Notes under the pieces: generated by a model
Seen by the model: only the letters and a program-made list of their open reading frames with translations
What the model was told of the DNA's origin: nothing
The model's database searches: none
Shown here: one piece after another, positions 45,283-54,618 of the stretch
How positions within the stretch are numbered: position 1 is the first letter of the stretch
Layout: each line of letters begins with the position of its first letter
Translations under genes and position numbers: made by a program
Assembly: GCA_947053345.1 (NCBI GenBank)
Contig: CAMRSM010000012.1
Coordinates: 41,913 to 105,912, forward strand
Direction: 5' to 3'
Length of the DNA stretch: 64,000 nucleotides
Origin: an uncultured Lachnospiraceae bacterium
GTDB taxonomy: Bacteria > Bacillota > Clostridia > Lachnospirales > Lachnospiraceae

Positions 45283-45927
45283 TCAATCCCCATCCATTTG
45301 CGCTGCCTCAATTTCAGACAATGCCTCCTTTGCATCCCGCTCTTCGTTCAGCCGTTTTATATCCTCCGCGGTCAGTTTCCCGCCGCTGTACACCTTGCGC
45401 ACTACTTCAAGATCAATGTCGGCTTCATAATAATATTTCGCCCACTCCGCCCATTCCTCCGCGTTCTTGCAGATACAACTGAGCAGAAAATCTTTTCCGC
45501 CGTCGTCACCCTCTGTAATATTTTGCCGCCAGCATGCTGCCCCATAATCATACCACATACAAAAGGTCATATATTCTTTCTGTTCCCCATCTTCATAAAT
45601 CTCCAGAAAATTTTCCGGAATTCCGGCGTAAGTTTCGGCAAAAAAGCTGTCATCCCATTCGTCCGCACCAAACTGGTTCAAATCATTCTCATGGTCAAAA
45701 CCGCGGATAAAAATACCGTTCTCCTCAAAGAAAATGTCCATCTCGTCACCGGAGCCGTTGCTGAAGCTGTAAGCTTCTTTTTCGGATAAATATTTCTGTA
45801 CCCGGCGCAGCCAGGCATCCTCCTCGGAATTCATAATAATATCAAGAACCGCCATACATTTTAACTGGTGGGATAATTCCTGTGGGGATAAATATTCTGC
45901 GGTTACAGCGATTATGTTCCGTTTCAT
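45283..45927 (-). CDS. Unrecognised acidic protein, 214 residues
   Basis: A soluble acidic protein beginning MKRNIIAVTAEYLSPQELSH, with MWYDYGAACWRQN and a run of Trp/Asp/Glu. Its C-terminal third is helical and charged. AGGGGAAG precedes the ATG. No family is recognised and neighbours give no clue. Confidence 0.65.
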   Translation of the reverse strand: MKRNIIAVTAEYLSPQELSHQLKCMAVLDIIMNSEEDAWLRRVQKYLSEKEAYSFSNGSGDEMDIFFEENGIFIRGFDHENDLNQFGADEWDDSFFAETYAGIPENFLEIYEDGEQKEYMTFCMWYDYGAACWRQNITEGDDGGKDFLLSCICKNAEEWAEWAKYYYEADIDLEVVRKVYSGGKLTAEDIKRLNEERDAKEALSEIEAAQMDGD

Positions 45928-46101
45928 GGTTTCTTCCCCTCCGCTTTATAACTTTTTTCCAGCCCGCCGCACACAAGACATTCTTTTCCGGAAGAATTTT
46001 GTGCAGCGAAGCAAAATATTTTAAATTTTGCTTTTTATATATTTATTTCATTGTAAATTCTATCAATTACCAGGCAAAACCCGGCTTTAAGCCTGCCTGT
46101 T

Positions 46102-46677
46102 TTACAATTTCCTCTGCATTATCCGGAACCAGGATTTTTCTGCAATCTGCACAAACCCATGCTTTTCATACAGCGGAACCGGCCCGTGATACTGGTACTC
46201 GAAATCCCTGTCCGCAAACGGATAAGCCTCCAGCCAGGAATATCCTTCTTTCTTTGCATCCTGAATAATCTGCTCCAGCAGTTGATGCGAGATTCCCTTT
46301 CCCCTATAACCCGGCGCAAGCTCAAAGCAGTACACCACTTTAATCTGACCCCTGTGCGGGTTTTTCATTGTTTCAAACTCGCCCTCTGCCATAATCGGTC
46401 CGTAATCGACCTTGTCCCCAGCATTGCACCAGCCGATCGCCGCGCCGCCGCTGTAGACAAGGTAGCCCTGCATCAGACCATCCTCGACCATCTTTCTTGC
46501 CGTATTCCTCCGGAATTCCCGATCCTGAAAGGTTGCTTCATTTTCCTCCCGCGGCAGATGGCTTTCCAGGCAATAACAGTTCGCCCATTCATCGTGGTCG
46601 GTAAACGCGACCTCTTCGAAATAACGGAGGTATTCATCCGCCATGTCCGGTGTTAATTTTTTGATTTCAATTTCCAT
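46102..46677 (-). CDS. GNAT acetyltransferase
   Basis: A 191-residue GNAT with CFELAPGYRGKGISHQLLEQI as the acetyl-CoA motif. The upstream DEWANCYCLESHLPREENE is typical of a bacterial subgroup with an N-terminal Cys/Trp cluster; PLYEKHGFVQIAEKSWFRIM ends the fold. Substrate is unknown. AGGGAGG precedes the ATG. Confidence 0.87.
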   Translation of the reverse strand: MEIEIKKLTPDMADEYLRYFEEVAFTDHDEWANCYCLESHLPREENEATFQDREFRRNTARKMVEDGLMQGYLVYSGGAAIGWCNAGDKVDYGPIMAEGEFETMKNPHRGQIKVVYCFELAPGYRGKGISHQLLEQIIQDAKKEGYSWLEAYPFADRDFEYQYHGPVPLYEKHGFVQIAEKSWFRIMQRKL

Positions 46678-46788
46678 AATTCTTTGTTAACCTCCCTTTT
46701 TGATTGCTTCAATGCTTGAAACTCTTCCGCTAATTGTCCCTCTGTAATACCATTTATTTGTCTGACTGTGTTATCTTTGCCAGACCCA

Positions 46789-47226
46789 TTAGGACAACCA
46801 CTTCACCTTCATCACAAAATTACTCGCATTGCGATATCCGGCTTTGCCATAATATCTTTCATGATGCTCATCAAGAACCGCCTGCAATTCCACACAGGAA
46901 GCCCCGCGCTCCCTCACCCGCCGCTCTATTTCCTGCAATAGGGCACTTCCGATTCCTTTGTTCTGATGTTCGAACGCAATAACAATTTCTTCCAGTGTAT
47001 ACCCGACGATATCATCGTATTGCTTAAAATATCCCATAACAAAACCGAGAACCAAATTCCCATCCTCCAAAATCAGGGAATAGGAATCTTCCATGCTCAG
47101 CACCTGATGAATCCGTTTCCCCGCGGATTCCTCCGTCCAGCACCCGTCTTCCTGATCGTTATAATACGCCAGGTACATAGGCAAAACTGCTTTGATATCG
47201 GACAATTTCATTTCACGTACTTCCAT
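46789..47226 (-). CDS. GNAT acetyltransferase
   Basis: A 145-residue compact GNAT with EEIVIAFEHQNKGIGSALLQ as the acetyl-CoA motif and YYGKAGYRNASNFVMK at the end. AGGAGG precedes the ATG. Substrate unknown. Confidence 0.88.
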   Translation of the reverse strand: MEVREMKLSDIKAVLPMYLAYYNDQEDGCWTEESAGKRIHQVLSMEDSYSLILEDGNLVLGFVMGYFKQYDDIVGYTLEEIVIAFEHQNKGIGSALLQEIERRVRERGASCVELQAVLDEHHERYYGKAGYRNASNFVMKVKWLS

Positions 47227-47415
47227 TTTCCAACCTCCTGTCCGGTAGACTTCAGATCAGCTACCAACTTTGTGGAACATGATCCTTTGTCCGTTCTTCC
47301 CTGTTCCTCAAAGAAATCCTGCATAGGATATTTAATCCTCCATGCATTCCGCATAATGGTTCCTCTGTGCACCGGAAATAGATTTCCCCCTGCCGCCTGC
47401 GTTTCTTTGCTTGCT

Positions 47416-47895
47416 TTAATTTTGCTTCCCCCGTCTCTTCCCGCTGATTTCCTCCACTGTCAGCTTTAGCACAGTAGTCTGCGGCACGACCGCCTTATTG
47501 TACGGAAAATCCCCCTGACGGTAATGCTGCATCAATGCGCGCAGGGCATCTTCCTTTTCCTTTCCGGAAACAATCTCAATCCTGCCCCTCCCGACCACAC
47601 TTTCATAATTCATCGCACAATTCCCGGATTCCTCATCCATAACCAGCCCATGCCCGCAATCCATCTCAAAACCGGCACGGTTGTCCTTTGCGATCAATTC
47701 ATATTTCCGCCCCGCATCTGCCCCGTGAAAATACAGGACAACCTGTCCTCCGTCCGTTTTCATGCCGAAGTTCAGCGGTAATATGTAAGGATAGCCGCTT
47801 TCCGTGTCATTGAATGCCAGACGGCATACATCACATTTCTCCATCACTTCGAAAATCTCGTTTTTGTTGCTGATTTCCCTGTCACTGCGTCTCAT
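47416..47895 (-). CDS. NimA-like flavin-binding protein
   Basis: A 159-residue pyridoxamine 5'-phosphate oxidase-fold protein close to the NimA group: CDVCRLAFNDTESGYPYILP, LPLNFGMKTDGGQVVLYFHGA, then NYESVVGRGRIEIV. Nim proteins of this family are linked to 5-nitroimidazole inactivation, but many homologues are not. GGGAG precedes the ATG. Confidence 0.83.
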   Translation of the reverse strand: MRRSDREISNKNEIFEVMEKCDVCRLAFNDTESGYPYILPLNFGMKTDGGQVVLYFHGADAGRKYELIAKDNRAGFEMDCGHGLVMDEESGNCAMNYESVVGRGRIEIVSGKEKEDALRALMQHYRQGDFPYNKAVVPQTTVLKLTVEEISGKRRGKQN

Positions 47896-47919
47896 AAAAC
47901 ACTTCTCCCAACAGATTTT

Positions 47920-48744
47920 TTAGTTTTCTGATGCTGTGCCTCGCCCCCAAAGACTTCCTGCCGTCCCGTCCAAATGCACCGCCCTCACCGCCACATACGA
48001 ATTCATATATTTATCAAACAGCCCGCCGCCGTCGCAGTCCTCAAACATATCCGTCAGCACAAAACCCGCCTTCATCAGCCCGCCAAGCTGTTCGGTGAGC
48101 GTGTGGCTGAATGCGAGCGGCATGCCGTTTTCCTGCTTTGCCTGTATCTGCTCCCTCGTCAGATCCCGCAGCGGATGAAACGGTAAGGTATGGCGTGAAA
48201 TCAGAAAATCCTCATTCTTAAAATCCGGGTCAAAAAGGAAAAATTCCTCCTTGACAAACGCCATCATCAGGATTCCACCCGGGCGGATCACCCGCGCGCA
48301 TTCCCTCCACAGCGGCAGAATATCCTCGATATAGCAGTTGGATACCGGGTGAAAAATCATATCAAAGGAATTGTCCGGAAACGGCAGGGGCTTTGCCATA
48401 TCCGCACGGACGATGTTAATTTTATAATTCTCCCGCTTTGCGACATATTTCTCATTTGCAAGCTGGTGCTCCGAAATATCTACAACCGTGACACTGGCCC
48501 CATGCGCCGCAAAGACCGGACACTGCTGCCCGCCGCCGCTTGCAAGACCAAGCACATCTGCTCCCGCAAGCTTTGGAAACCATTCCCGCGGAACCTTTTT
48601 TATACCTGCAAGTGTAACGTCAAGCGCACCGTTTTTCGCCGCGATATATTCTTCATGACTGATTGCCGTGGACTTGTCCGTAAGACATTCGTTGATATTA
48701 TCCCAGATACTTGCGTTAAAACTTATGTAATCCATATTTTTCAT
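47920..48744 (-). CDS. Class I SAM-dependent methyltransferase
   Basis: A 274-residue methyltransferase. Motif I VLGLASGGGQQCPVFAAHGA, motif II VTVVDISEHQL, then FDMIFHPVSNCYIEDILPLW. It is of the UbiE/methyltransferase 11 type; substrate unknown. It lies 25 bp upstream of a NimA-like gene and they may be cotranscribed. GAGGTGAG precedes the ATG. Confidence 0.88.
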   Translation of the reverse strand: MKNMDYISFNASIWDNINECLTDKSTAISHEEYIAAKNGALDVTLAGIKKVPREWFPKLAGADVLGLASGGGQQCPVFAAHGASVTVVDISEHQLANEKYVAKRENYKINIVRADMAKPLPFPDNSFDMIFHPVSNCYIEDILPLWRECARVIRPGGILMMAFVKEEFFLFDPDFKNEDFLISRHTLPFHPLRDLTREQIQAKQENGMPLAFSHTLTEQLGGLMKAGFVLTDMFEDCDGGGLFDKYMNSYVAVRAVHLDGTAGSLWGRGTASEN

Positions 48745-48939
48745 AGAAACTCACCTCATATTTCTTAATGTTGCCGTTTGATAAACCTCATATTTACAAG
48801 ACTCTTCTTTCAGAGTTTTTTCTGGCTGCATACAGCAATTACAATTATAAGTTTATTTTCTGCACTTGCAGGTGTAAATAGATACCATATTGCCCATATA
48901 AATCAAAAAATCATTGTTTTCTGAAAATTTTTAAATTTA

Positions 48940-49299
48940 TTACGCAAAGCTTCGAAAATAAATAACATTCCCGTCCGGGTCGTAAAAACTCATATTGACC
49001 GCTCCCCACGGTCTTTTGGTCGGTTTTTCAATGATTTTAACCCCCATCGCAAGCAGCCGCTCATATTCAGAATCAAGATCTGCCACCGTAAATGCAAGAG
49101 TTATATTCGGATTCCGGGTATTCTGACTGCTGTCATTTCCCTTCGAACCATCGTTATAAATTGTAAACTGTGTTTCCTCCGCCAGCAAAGTCTGATGGAT
49201 TTCATCATTGCTTCCGTTCTCAATTCCGAACAGTGTTTTGTAAAAATTCGCAAGGGATACAACATCATTTGTAATCAAACACACTTCCCCTATTTTCAT
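48940..49299 (-). CDS. VOC-superfamily protein
   Basis: A 119-residue glyoxalase/bleomycin-resistance fold protein. VSLANFYKTLFGIENG and LAFTVADLDSEYERLLAMGV, then WGAVNMSFYDPDGNVIYF, are typical. A C-terminal Glu/Tyr metal position could be present but is not certain. AGGAGG precedes the ATG. Confidence 0.85.
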   Translation of the reverse strand: MKIGEVCLITNDVVSLANFYKTLFGIENGSNDEIHQTLLAEETQFTIYNDGSKGNDSSQNTRNPNITLAFTVADLDSEYERLLAMGVKIIEKPTKRPWGAVNMSFYDPDGNVIYFRSFA

Positions 49300-49314
49300 G
49301 TATGCCTCCTGTCC

Positions 49315-49839
49315 TTAATCCTTCACAATCTGCGTTCCATCACAAGATACACGGGCTTGCCCTGCGGAAACCGCTCCCCCCGTTTCCGCAAAACCGTTTT
49401 TCCTCCAGAACGCACTGCTCTGCGGATTTCCCTCATCCACGGCAAGCCTGGCTGCGTGGCATCCAAGGCTTGCAAAATACGGCAGACACCCCTGAATGAT
49501 GGATGTTCCGATTCCCCCTCCGGAAACGGCACTCTCCACCATAAAGAAGCCGATATATACGACATTCTCCTGCGGGTAACCGAAAATAAAATCCATAACC
49601 GCGATAAGCTTATCCCCGTCAAAAAATCCGATATAAAACTTATCCTCACGGCTCCTTCCCGGAGGTAGCGCCTCCATATCCTCCCCAATGCTTTCTTTTG
49701 TAACAAACGGTGGATGGAAACGGTAGAAAATCTCATTTTTCCGGCACAGGTCATAGATCATGCCGATATCATCTTTTGCCAGCTTTCTTACACTGTAGTC
49801 CCCGGACAATTTATTTAATTCAATTTTCGGCATTTTCAT
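49315..49839 (-). CDS. GNAT acetyltransferase
   Basis: A 174-residue GNAT with FMVESAVSGGGIGTSIIQG as a variant acetyl-CoA loop and NPQSSAFWRKNGFAETG near the end. Its ATG overlaps the stop of the triple-fusion gene (ATGA overlap), so the two are translationally coupled. Confidence 0.87.
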   Translation of the reverse strand: MKMPKIELNKLSGDYSVRKLAKDDIGMIYDLCRKNEIFYRFHPPFVTKESIGEDMEALPPGRSREDKFYIGFFDGDKLIAVMDFIFGYPQENVVYIGFFMVESAVSGGGIGTSIIQGCLPYFASLGCHAARLAVDEGNPQSSAFWRKNGFAETGGAVSAGQARVSCDGTQIVKD

Positions 49840-51953
49840 AATTCCCCTGTCACAATCTTCCTGTCCTTATAGTAATACTCCCTGTCATGTTCGTTAATCT
49901 CGCGCATCACCCTGCACGGATTCCCGACCGCAACGACATTCGCAGGAATATCCTTTGTCACTACACTCCCCGCACCGATCACCGTGTTGTCTCCGATCGT
50001 CACACCCGGCATAATAACTGCACCCGCACCGAGCCAGCAGTTTCTTCCGATATGCACCGGCATATTGTACTGGTACACCTTTTCGCGCAGCTTTGGCAAA
50101 ATCGGGTGCCCTGCCGTGGCGATGGTGACATTCGGTCCTATCATGGTATAATCGCCGATATAGATATGCGTATCATCCACGCAGGTCAGGTGATAATTCG
50201 CGTAGACCATTTTCCCGAAATGGCAGTGATGCCCGCCGAAGTTCGAATAGAACGGAGCTTCGATATACACGCCCTCCCCGCAGTCCGCGAGCATCTCCTT
50301 GAGCATTTTTGTCCGCTTCTCCGCCTCGGATGGTTTTGTCCGGTTATACTCACACAGCCGGTCCTGATAAACCATCTGCTCCTTCATGATCTCCTCGTCG
50401 TTCGGAAGATAAAGCTCCCCCGTATGCAGCTTTTCCCGCATTCCGCCTGCTTCCACCGTCTTCTGCTTTGTCAGCCGTTTTATAAAGAAATGCTCCGAAA
50501 ATCCGTCTTCGCGGTGCTCATACCTTCCAACCTCCTCAAAGCCGCAGGCTTTATAAAAATCCCTGCCCTGCCAGTTAAAGGTATCCAGCCGGATGGTATC
50601 CGCCCCCAGTGCCAGAGCACGGCGCTCCACCTCCGCCATCAGCATGGTTCCGATTCCCCGCCTGCGGTATTCCTCGTCCACAAAGACCGTGCCGACGTAA
50701 AGGATATGGAACGCTGACATATAGCCGATTGCGCCCGCGATCAATCTGCCATCCCTTTTTATACCGACCGCAGCACCGCCGTTTAAGCGGTAAGAGATGT
50801 ATTGGACATCGTATTGGTCGAGTCTGTTTTCGATTTCCTCCCTGCCCGCTTCATCGAGGGAAATAATCTCAAAGTCTGTATTTTCCTCCCTCTGGATTTC
50901 ATCGCTTCCGGCACCGCACTGCCCGTTTGGTGTCCCGGCTTCTTTTGATGTGCAAACCGCCGCATCTGCGGACGAAGCCATGCGGCATCCATCCTCATGG
51001 CAGCATGCACCGACCTCCTTCGCATTCGCAGACAGTGTCCTTCCCTGTCCGTCCTCCGGAACATCCGTGTAAACCTCCTCTGCGTCCCTAGGAAGCATCC
51101 TCACATGCCTAAAGTACGAAAAGCTGTTTTCCGCCTCCGTCTGATTATACTCATAGCCAAGCCCCGCACCAACCTCCTTCGCCGTCCGGTCAAAGAGGGT
51201 GCACATGCGGACTGCTGCCTCCCACGCTTCTTTTACATCGCAGGAAAACCATGTGGAAAGATACTCGTTCCAGTCTTTTTCCGGCAGCCAGCGGTTCATA
51301 TATTTTCCGGATTTCCCGACGGAAACCGACCAGTCCGTAATCAGCCCAACTTTCCATGACAACAGCTTTTCAAGCTGTATGCGCACGACATGGTTTACCA
51401 TATGCTGCACATAGGTCATCTCCCCGCGCCAAAGCCCTTTTGCAACATTGTTAAGGCACCACCAAAACTCATTGCAGGCACAAATATATTCCTCCTGCGC
51501 CGGCTTTTTTACAAAATATCCCGAATCGTTGGATTCCGGGATCTCGGGCAGGATGCCGTCCTTGTCGAGCAGAATTTTGCGCAGGGTATCATCAAAAATC
51601 CCCTCCTGCGCGTTCGCGATGGTTTCCACATGCAGGTCGATCCGGTTCCCGTCTGCGAACTGCATCAGCCAGCCGTAAGATTTTGCAGGATCAACTCCTT
51701 CATCCGGAAAAAACTCCGCAAATTCGTCCGGGCGCTGCATATACAGGATTTTTCCAAACATACGCTCCGTCCAGTCCCGGTCTTTTATAAAGCTTTCGGT
51801 TTCACGCACAACATAACCCACATCATAATCCTGAAAAATATCCCGGGGTGCATTCGGGTTCGTCCGCGAACCGTCTATGTAGACTGCGCGGATGCGCTCG
51901 TCCTCCTCCGCCACCTTTAAAATCAGATCATACATTTCCTGCTCGGTTCTCAT
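49836..51953 (-). CDS. ANT(6)-GNAT-hexapeptide acetyltransferase triple fusion
   Basis: One 705-residue frame joining three enzymes. Residues 1-288 resemble ANT(6)/AadE aminoglycoside 6-adenylyltransferases: GSRTNPNAPRDIFQDYDVGY carries the DxD motif, with the WLMQFADGNRIDLHVE segment. Residues 292-358 are a Cys/Ala/Glu-rich linker. Residues 359-495 are a GNAT (VDEEYRRRGIGTMLMAEVER). Residues 505-705 are a maltose/galactoside-type O-acetyltransferase with hexapeptide repeats and the catalytic His region IATAGHP at 612-617. The architecture is unusual. GAAGGAGG precedes the ATG. Confidence 0.9.
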   Translation of the reverse strand: MRTEQEMYDLILKVAEEDERIRAVYIDGSRTNPNAPRDIFQDYDVGYVVRETESFIKDRDWTERMFGKILYMQRPDEFAEFFPDEGVDPAKSYGWLMQFADGNRIDLHVETIANAQEGIFDDTLRKILLDKDGILPEIPESNDSGYFVKKPAQEEYICACNEFWWCLNNVAKGLWRGEMTYVQHMVNHVVRIQLEKLLSWKVGLITDWSVSVGKSGKYMNRWLPEKDWNEYLSTWFSCDVKEAWEAAVRMCTLFDRTAKEVGAGLGYEYNQTEAENSFSYFRHVRMLPRDAEEVYTDVPEDGQGRTLSANAKEVGACCHEDGCRMASSADAAVCTSKEAGTPNGQCGAGSDEIQREENTDFEIISLDEAGREEIENRLDQYDVQYISYRLNGGAAVGIKRDGRLIAGAIGYMSAFHILYVGTVFVDEEYRRRGIGTMLMAEVERRALALGADTIRLDTFNWQGRDFYKACGFEEVGRYEHREDGFSEHFFIKRLTKQKTVEAGGMREKLHTGELYLPNDEEIMKEQMVYQDRLCEYNRTKPSEAEKRTKMLKEMLADCGEGVYIEAPFYSNFGGHHCHFGKMVYANYHLTCVDDTHIYIGDYTMIGPNVTIATAGHPILPKLREKVYQYNMPVHIGRNCWLGAGAVIMPGVTIGDNTVIGAGSVVTKDIPANVVAVGNPCRVMREINEHDREYYYKDRKIVTGEL

Positions 51954-52117
51954 GTCAGTCCTCCTTCTGTAATATATTTATGGTTAATCTCCTTACAGCC
52001 GGTAAGCAATTATTTCTCTTTTCACTTAAGCCGAATTGCCCGCCAAATGATTATAAAACTGCGGATACCATAATTTGTATTTTTGTAATCCGCTGTTTCC
52101 ATAAGCAGGCAAACCTG

Positions 52118-52639
52118 TTACCGAAAGAACTCTATAATTTCTTCCGCACTTACCGGCTGCATATTATTTGCATCAACCCCCACATCATACCGCAGGATTC
52201 GATTTCTGCGGTTTTCCACATTGTAATCTTTATGATTGTGCTGATGGCCATGAAGTGCAATCGCACCTTTTCCCCGGCCGTTCCATTCCAGCATCGGATA
52301 ATGAAATAATATAAAACGCTGATTCTGATAAACAATTTCCATATAATCGCGTATGGAGCAGAACAATGACGGTTCGAATTCCGGACTGTCTGCAAAATTG
52401 TCATGATTCCCCCGGATAAGATATTTTCTGCCTTTTAGCGAGTACAGACACACCGCTGCCATCTCAGCTCCCTTCATGGTAAAATCGCCAAGAATATAAA
52501 CATCATCCTGATTTGTTACTTTATCATTCCATTTTCGTATCAATGCTTTATTCATTTCTTCCACATTGGAAAAGGGTCTTTTCGTATGACGGATTATTTT
52601 ATCATGATAAAAATGCAAATCTGCTGTGAAATATACCAT
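52118..52639 (-). CDS. Calcineurin-like metallophosphoesterase
   Basis: A 173-residue metallophosphoesterase with the full motif set: DLHFYHDKII, YILGDFT, IRGNHDN, LFHYPM and ALHGHQHNH. It would cleave phosphate esters or dinucleotides with two metals. Short YfcE-type length. AAGGGGGA precedes the ATG. Confidence 0.9.
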   Translation of the reverse strand: MVYFTADLHFYHDKIIRHTKRPFSNVEEMNKALIRKWNDKVTNQDDVYILGDFTMKGAEMAAVCLYSLKGRKYLIRGNHDNFADSPEFEPSLFCSIRDYMEIVYQNQRFILFHYPMLEWNGRGKGAIALHGHQHNHKDYNVENRRNRILRYDVGVDANNMQPVSAEEIIEFFR

Positions 52640-52695
52640 TAAAATTCCCCCTTACACATTGTGACCGCGCAGTGGCATCCCTTTTTTTGGGGATT

Positions 52696-53622
52696 TTACC
52701 GCATCCGCTTCACAAACACCACATCCTGATTTTTCGCCCGGCACCCGGAAGCCTTCTCATAGCCGTTCCTCCTGTAAAAATCCTCTGCCGTATCCGTTGT
52801 TAAAATACTGGTATAAATTCCGTTTTCTTTCAAATAATTTTCCGCCATGGATAACAGTGCCGAGCCATGTCCCTTTCCCCGGTATTGCCCCGCAATAAAA
52901 AACTCCCTGATAAAACCGCAGGTTTCTTCAAAAAAACTGCTCGAAAACACAATCGGCTGAAACAGGATAAATCCGATGGGTGAACCGTCCTGTGCGGTTC
53001 TTAAAAATGCGGCATTCCCTCCCTCCTCGTTCATCTCCCGAAAAAGACCCGCCCAGTTTTTTACCGGAATTCCAAGCTCCATAAAATACGCCCGGAAAGC
53101 ATCCTGGAAGCGGGTGTCCGAAAAGTCGGAAAGTATTTCGTCCCGAAAAAATTCCTCCCCGCTTTCCTTGTTAAAATAATACATAAGATTTCGACAATCC
53201 GGCAAGTATTCTGCAATATACCCGGTATCCTCAAAACCCGCTGCCCCAAATAGTTTCAGCGCCGGAGTATTTTCCCTGTTTACACAGACTTCGACGCAGT
53301 TATACTTTTGTTCCAGTTTAAGTTCCAAAAGAATATGCCTGAGACTCTCAGCACCATATCCCCGATTTTGGAAATCCTTTCCGATCATAAACTGCTGAAG
53401 GTCATAGCATGCCGGCTCTTCGTCCATATCCTTCACCAGCGCAATTCCGACAGGCTGTCCGTCCGCCGTAATCCCAATTACCCTCGCCCGGTTTTCCCGG
53501 TAAGCGTAGCCTCTCGCAATTATCCCTTTCGCACTGTCAAGAAAGCCCTTTTGTTCTTCCCCTACACGCAGGCGCTCAAAATCCAAAAAATTATCCCCGT
53601 TCACTTCAACCAGACTGACCAC
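52696..53622 (-). CDS. Tandem GNAT acetyltransferase
   Basis: A 308-residue protein with two GNAT domains: QFMIGKDFQNRGYGAESLRH (first) and EFFIAGQYRGKGHGSALLSM (second), the latter followed by FYRRNGYEKASGC. It begins with GTG, 8 nt after AAAGGGG. Both acetyl-CoA loops look intact. Substrate unknown. Confidence 0.86.
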   Translation of the reverse strand: MVSLVEVNGDNFLDFERLRVGEEQKGFLDSAKGIIARGYAYRENRARVIGITADGQPVGIALVKDMDEEPACYDLQQFMIGKDFQNRGYGAESLRHILLELKLEQKYNCVEVCVNRENTPALKLFGAAGFEDTGYIAEYLPDCRNLMYYFNKESGEEFFRDEILSDFSDTRFQDAFRAYFMELGIPVKNWAGLFREMNEEGGNAAFLRTAQDGSPIGFILFQPIVFSSSFFEETCGFIREFFIAGQYRGKGHGSALLSMAENYLKENGIYTSILTTDTAEDFYRRNGYEKASGCRAKNQDVVFVKRMR

Positions 53623-53769
53623 CGCAATACCCCTTTCTTTTCGACATTGTCCTTAAGAGCAAGAGCTGCTTTATATCTCCATATATAAATCTAATTTCTC
53701 ATTCCTATCTTGAAGTTCATCTTTCACCCCTTATCTGCAATTTCGGCTTCCCATTTCTCATCTGAAAAT

Positions 53770-54534
53770 TCATTTCTCCATTTCCGTCTGCAGATTCTTC
53801 CAATCCCCGTAATTCATCTGGTAATCAAGCAAATCTGCCTTCCCCTCCTTTTTCAGTTTATTCTCAAGCACATTATAGCGCCTAATATTACTGCGATCCA
53901 TATAAACCATATACGCCCCTTTCAGACGCTTCATCGCAAGCAGGACTTCCGCTATCTTTGTACCGGAAAGCTTGTCCGCCGCCAGGGTAAAACCCAGGTA
54001 CTCAACACCAGAGTCTTTTAAACTGTCAATATTTTCTAATTTATGCAATTCATAAATATTCAGAGCAAAAATATTTGGAAGCCTGCGGAAATCAGGCAGT
54101 GCTTCCACGCCCGGAAGGCCGTTCAGATACAGCTTTCTAAGCCCCTCCGCCTGTTCCAGAAAGGATAAATCCTTTAATTTTTTGATGCCGTTCAATTCCA
54201 GCTCCCGCAGATGACCCGTAAAAAACGCCGGAAAAGTATCGTCCACCACACAGTTTGCCGACAGGTTTTCCAGGGCATCGCAATGGATTCCGGAAAAATC
54301 AACGGGAAGCGCCAGATACATCACAAGCTTTTTCAAACGATGCAGCTCATTTACACCGGTAATATCCGTGAAATCCCCCCGCAAAAACAATTCTTCCACC
54401 TCCGGATAATCGGAGAGAAGTGCAAGGTCCGTCTTTTTGTTTGCATATATCCGCAGGGAGCGGACTCTGTCCGGTGCAAGCCCGTTCAGCTCCGCAACCG
54501 TTTCCTTTTTTCCGATGTTTATTTCTCCGTCCAT
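53770..54534 (-). CDS. Leucine-rich-repeat protein
   Basis: A 254-residue cytosolic protein with irregular leucine-rich repeats (LRELELNGIKKLKDLSFLE, LRKLYLNGLPGVEALPDFRR, IFALNIYELHKLENIDSLK). LRR domains bind proteins; the partner is unknown. No signal peptide. GGAGG precedes the ATG. Confidence 0.78.
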   Translation of the reverse strand: MDGEINIGKKETVAELNGLAPDRVRSLRIYANKKTDLALLSDYPEVEELFLRGDFTDITGVNELHRLKKLVMYLALPVDFSGIHCDALENLSANCVVDDTFPAFFTGHLRELELNGIKKLKDLSFLEQAEGLRKLYLNGLPGVEALPDFRRLPNIFALNIYELHKLENIDSLKDSGVEYLGFTLAADKLSGTKIAEVLLAMKRLKGAYMVYMDRSNIRRYNVLENKLKKEGKADLLDYQMNYGDWKNLQTEMEK

Positions 54535-54618
54535 ACGCCCGCCTCCAATTTAAATGTTCTATCCGATATACTTTCAAAGCCAATCCCAGTCTGCCGCAGC
54601 ATCCATCCGGCAGCCTTC

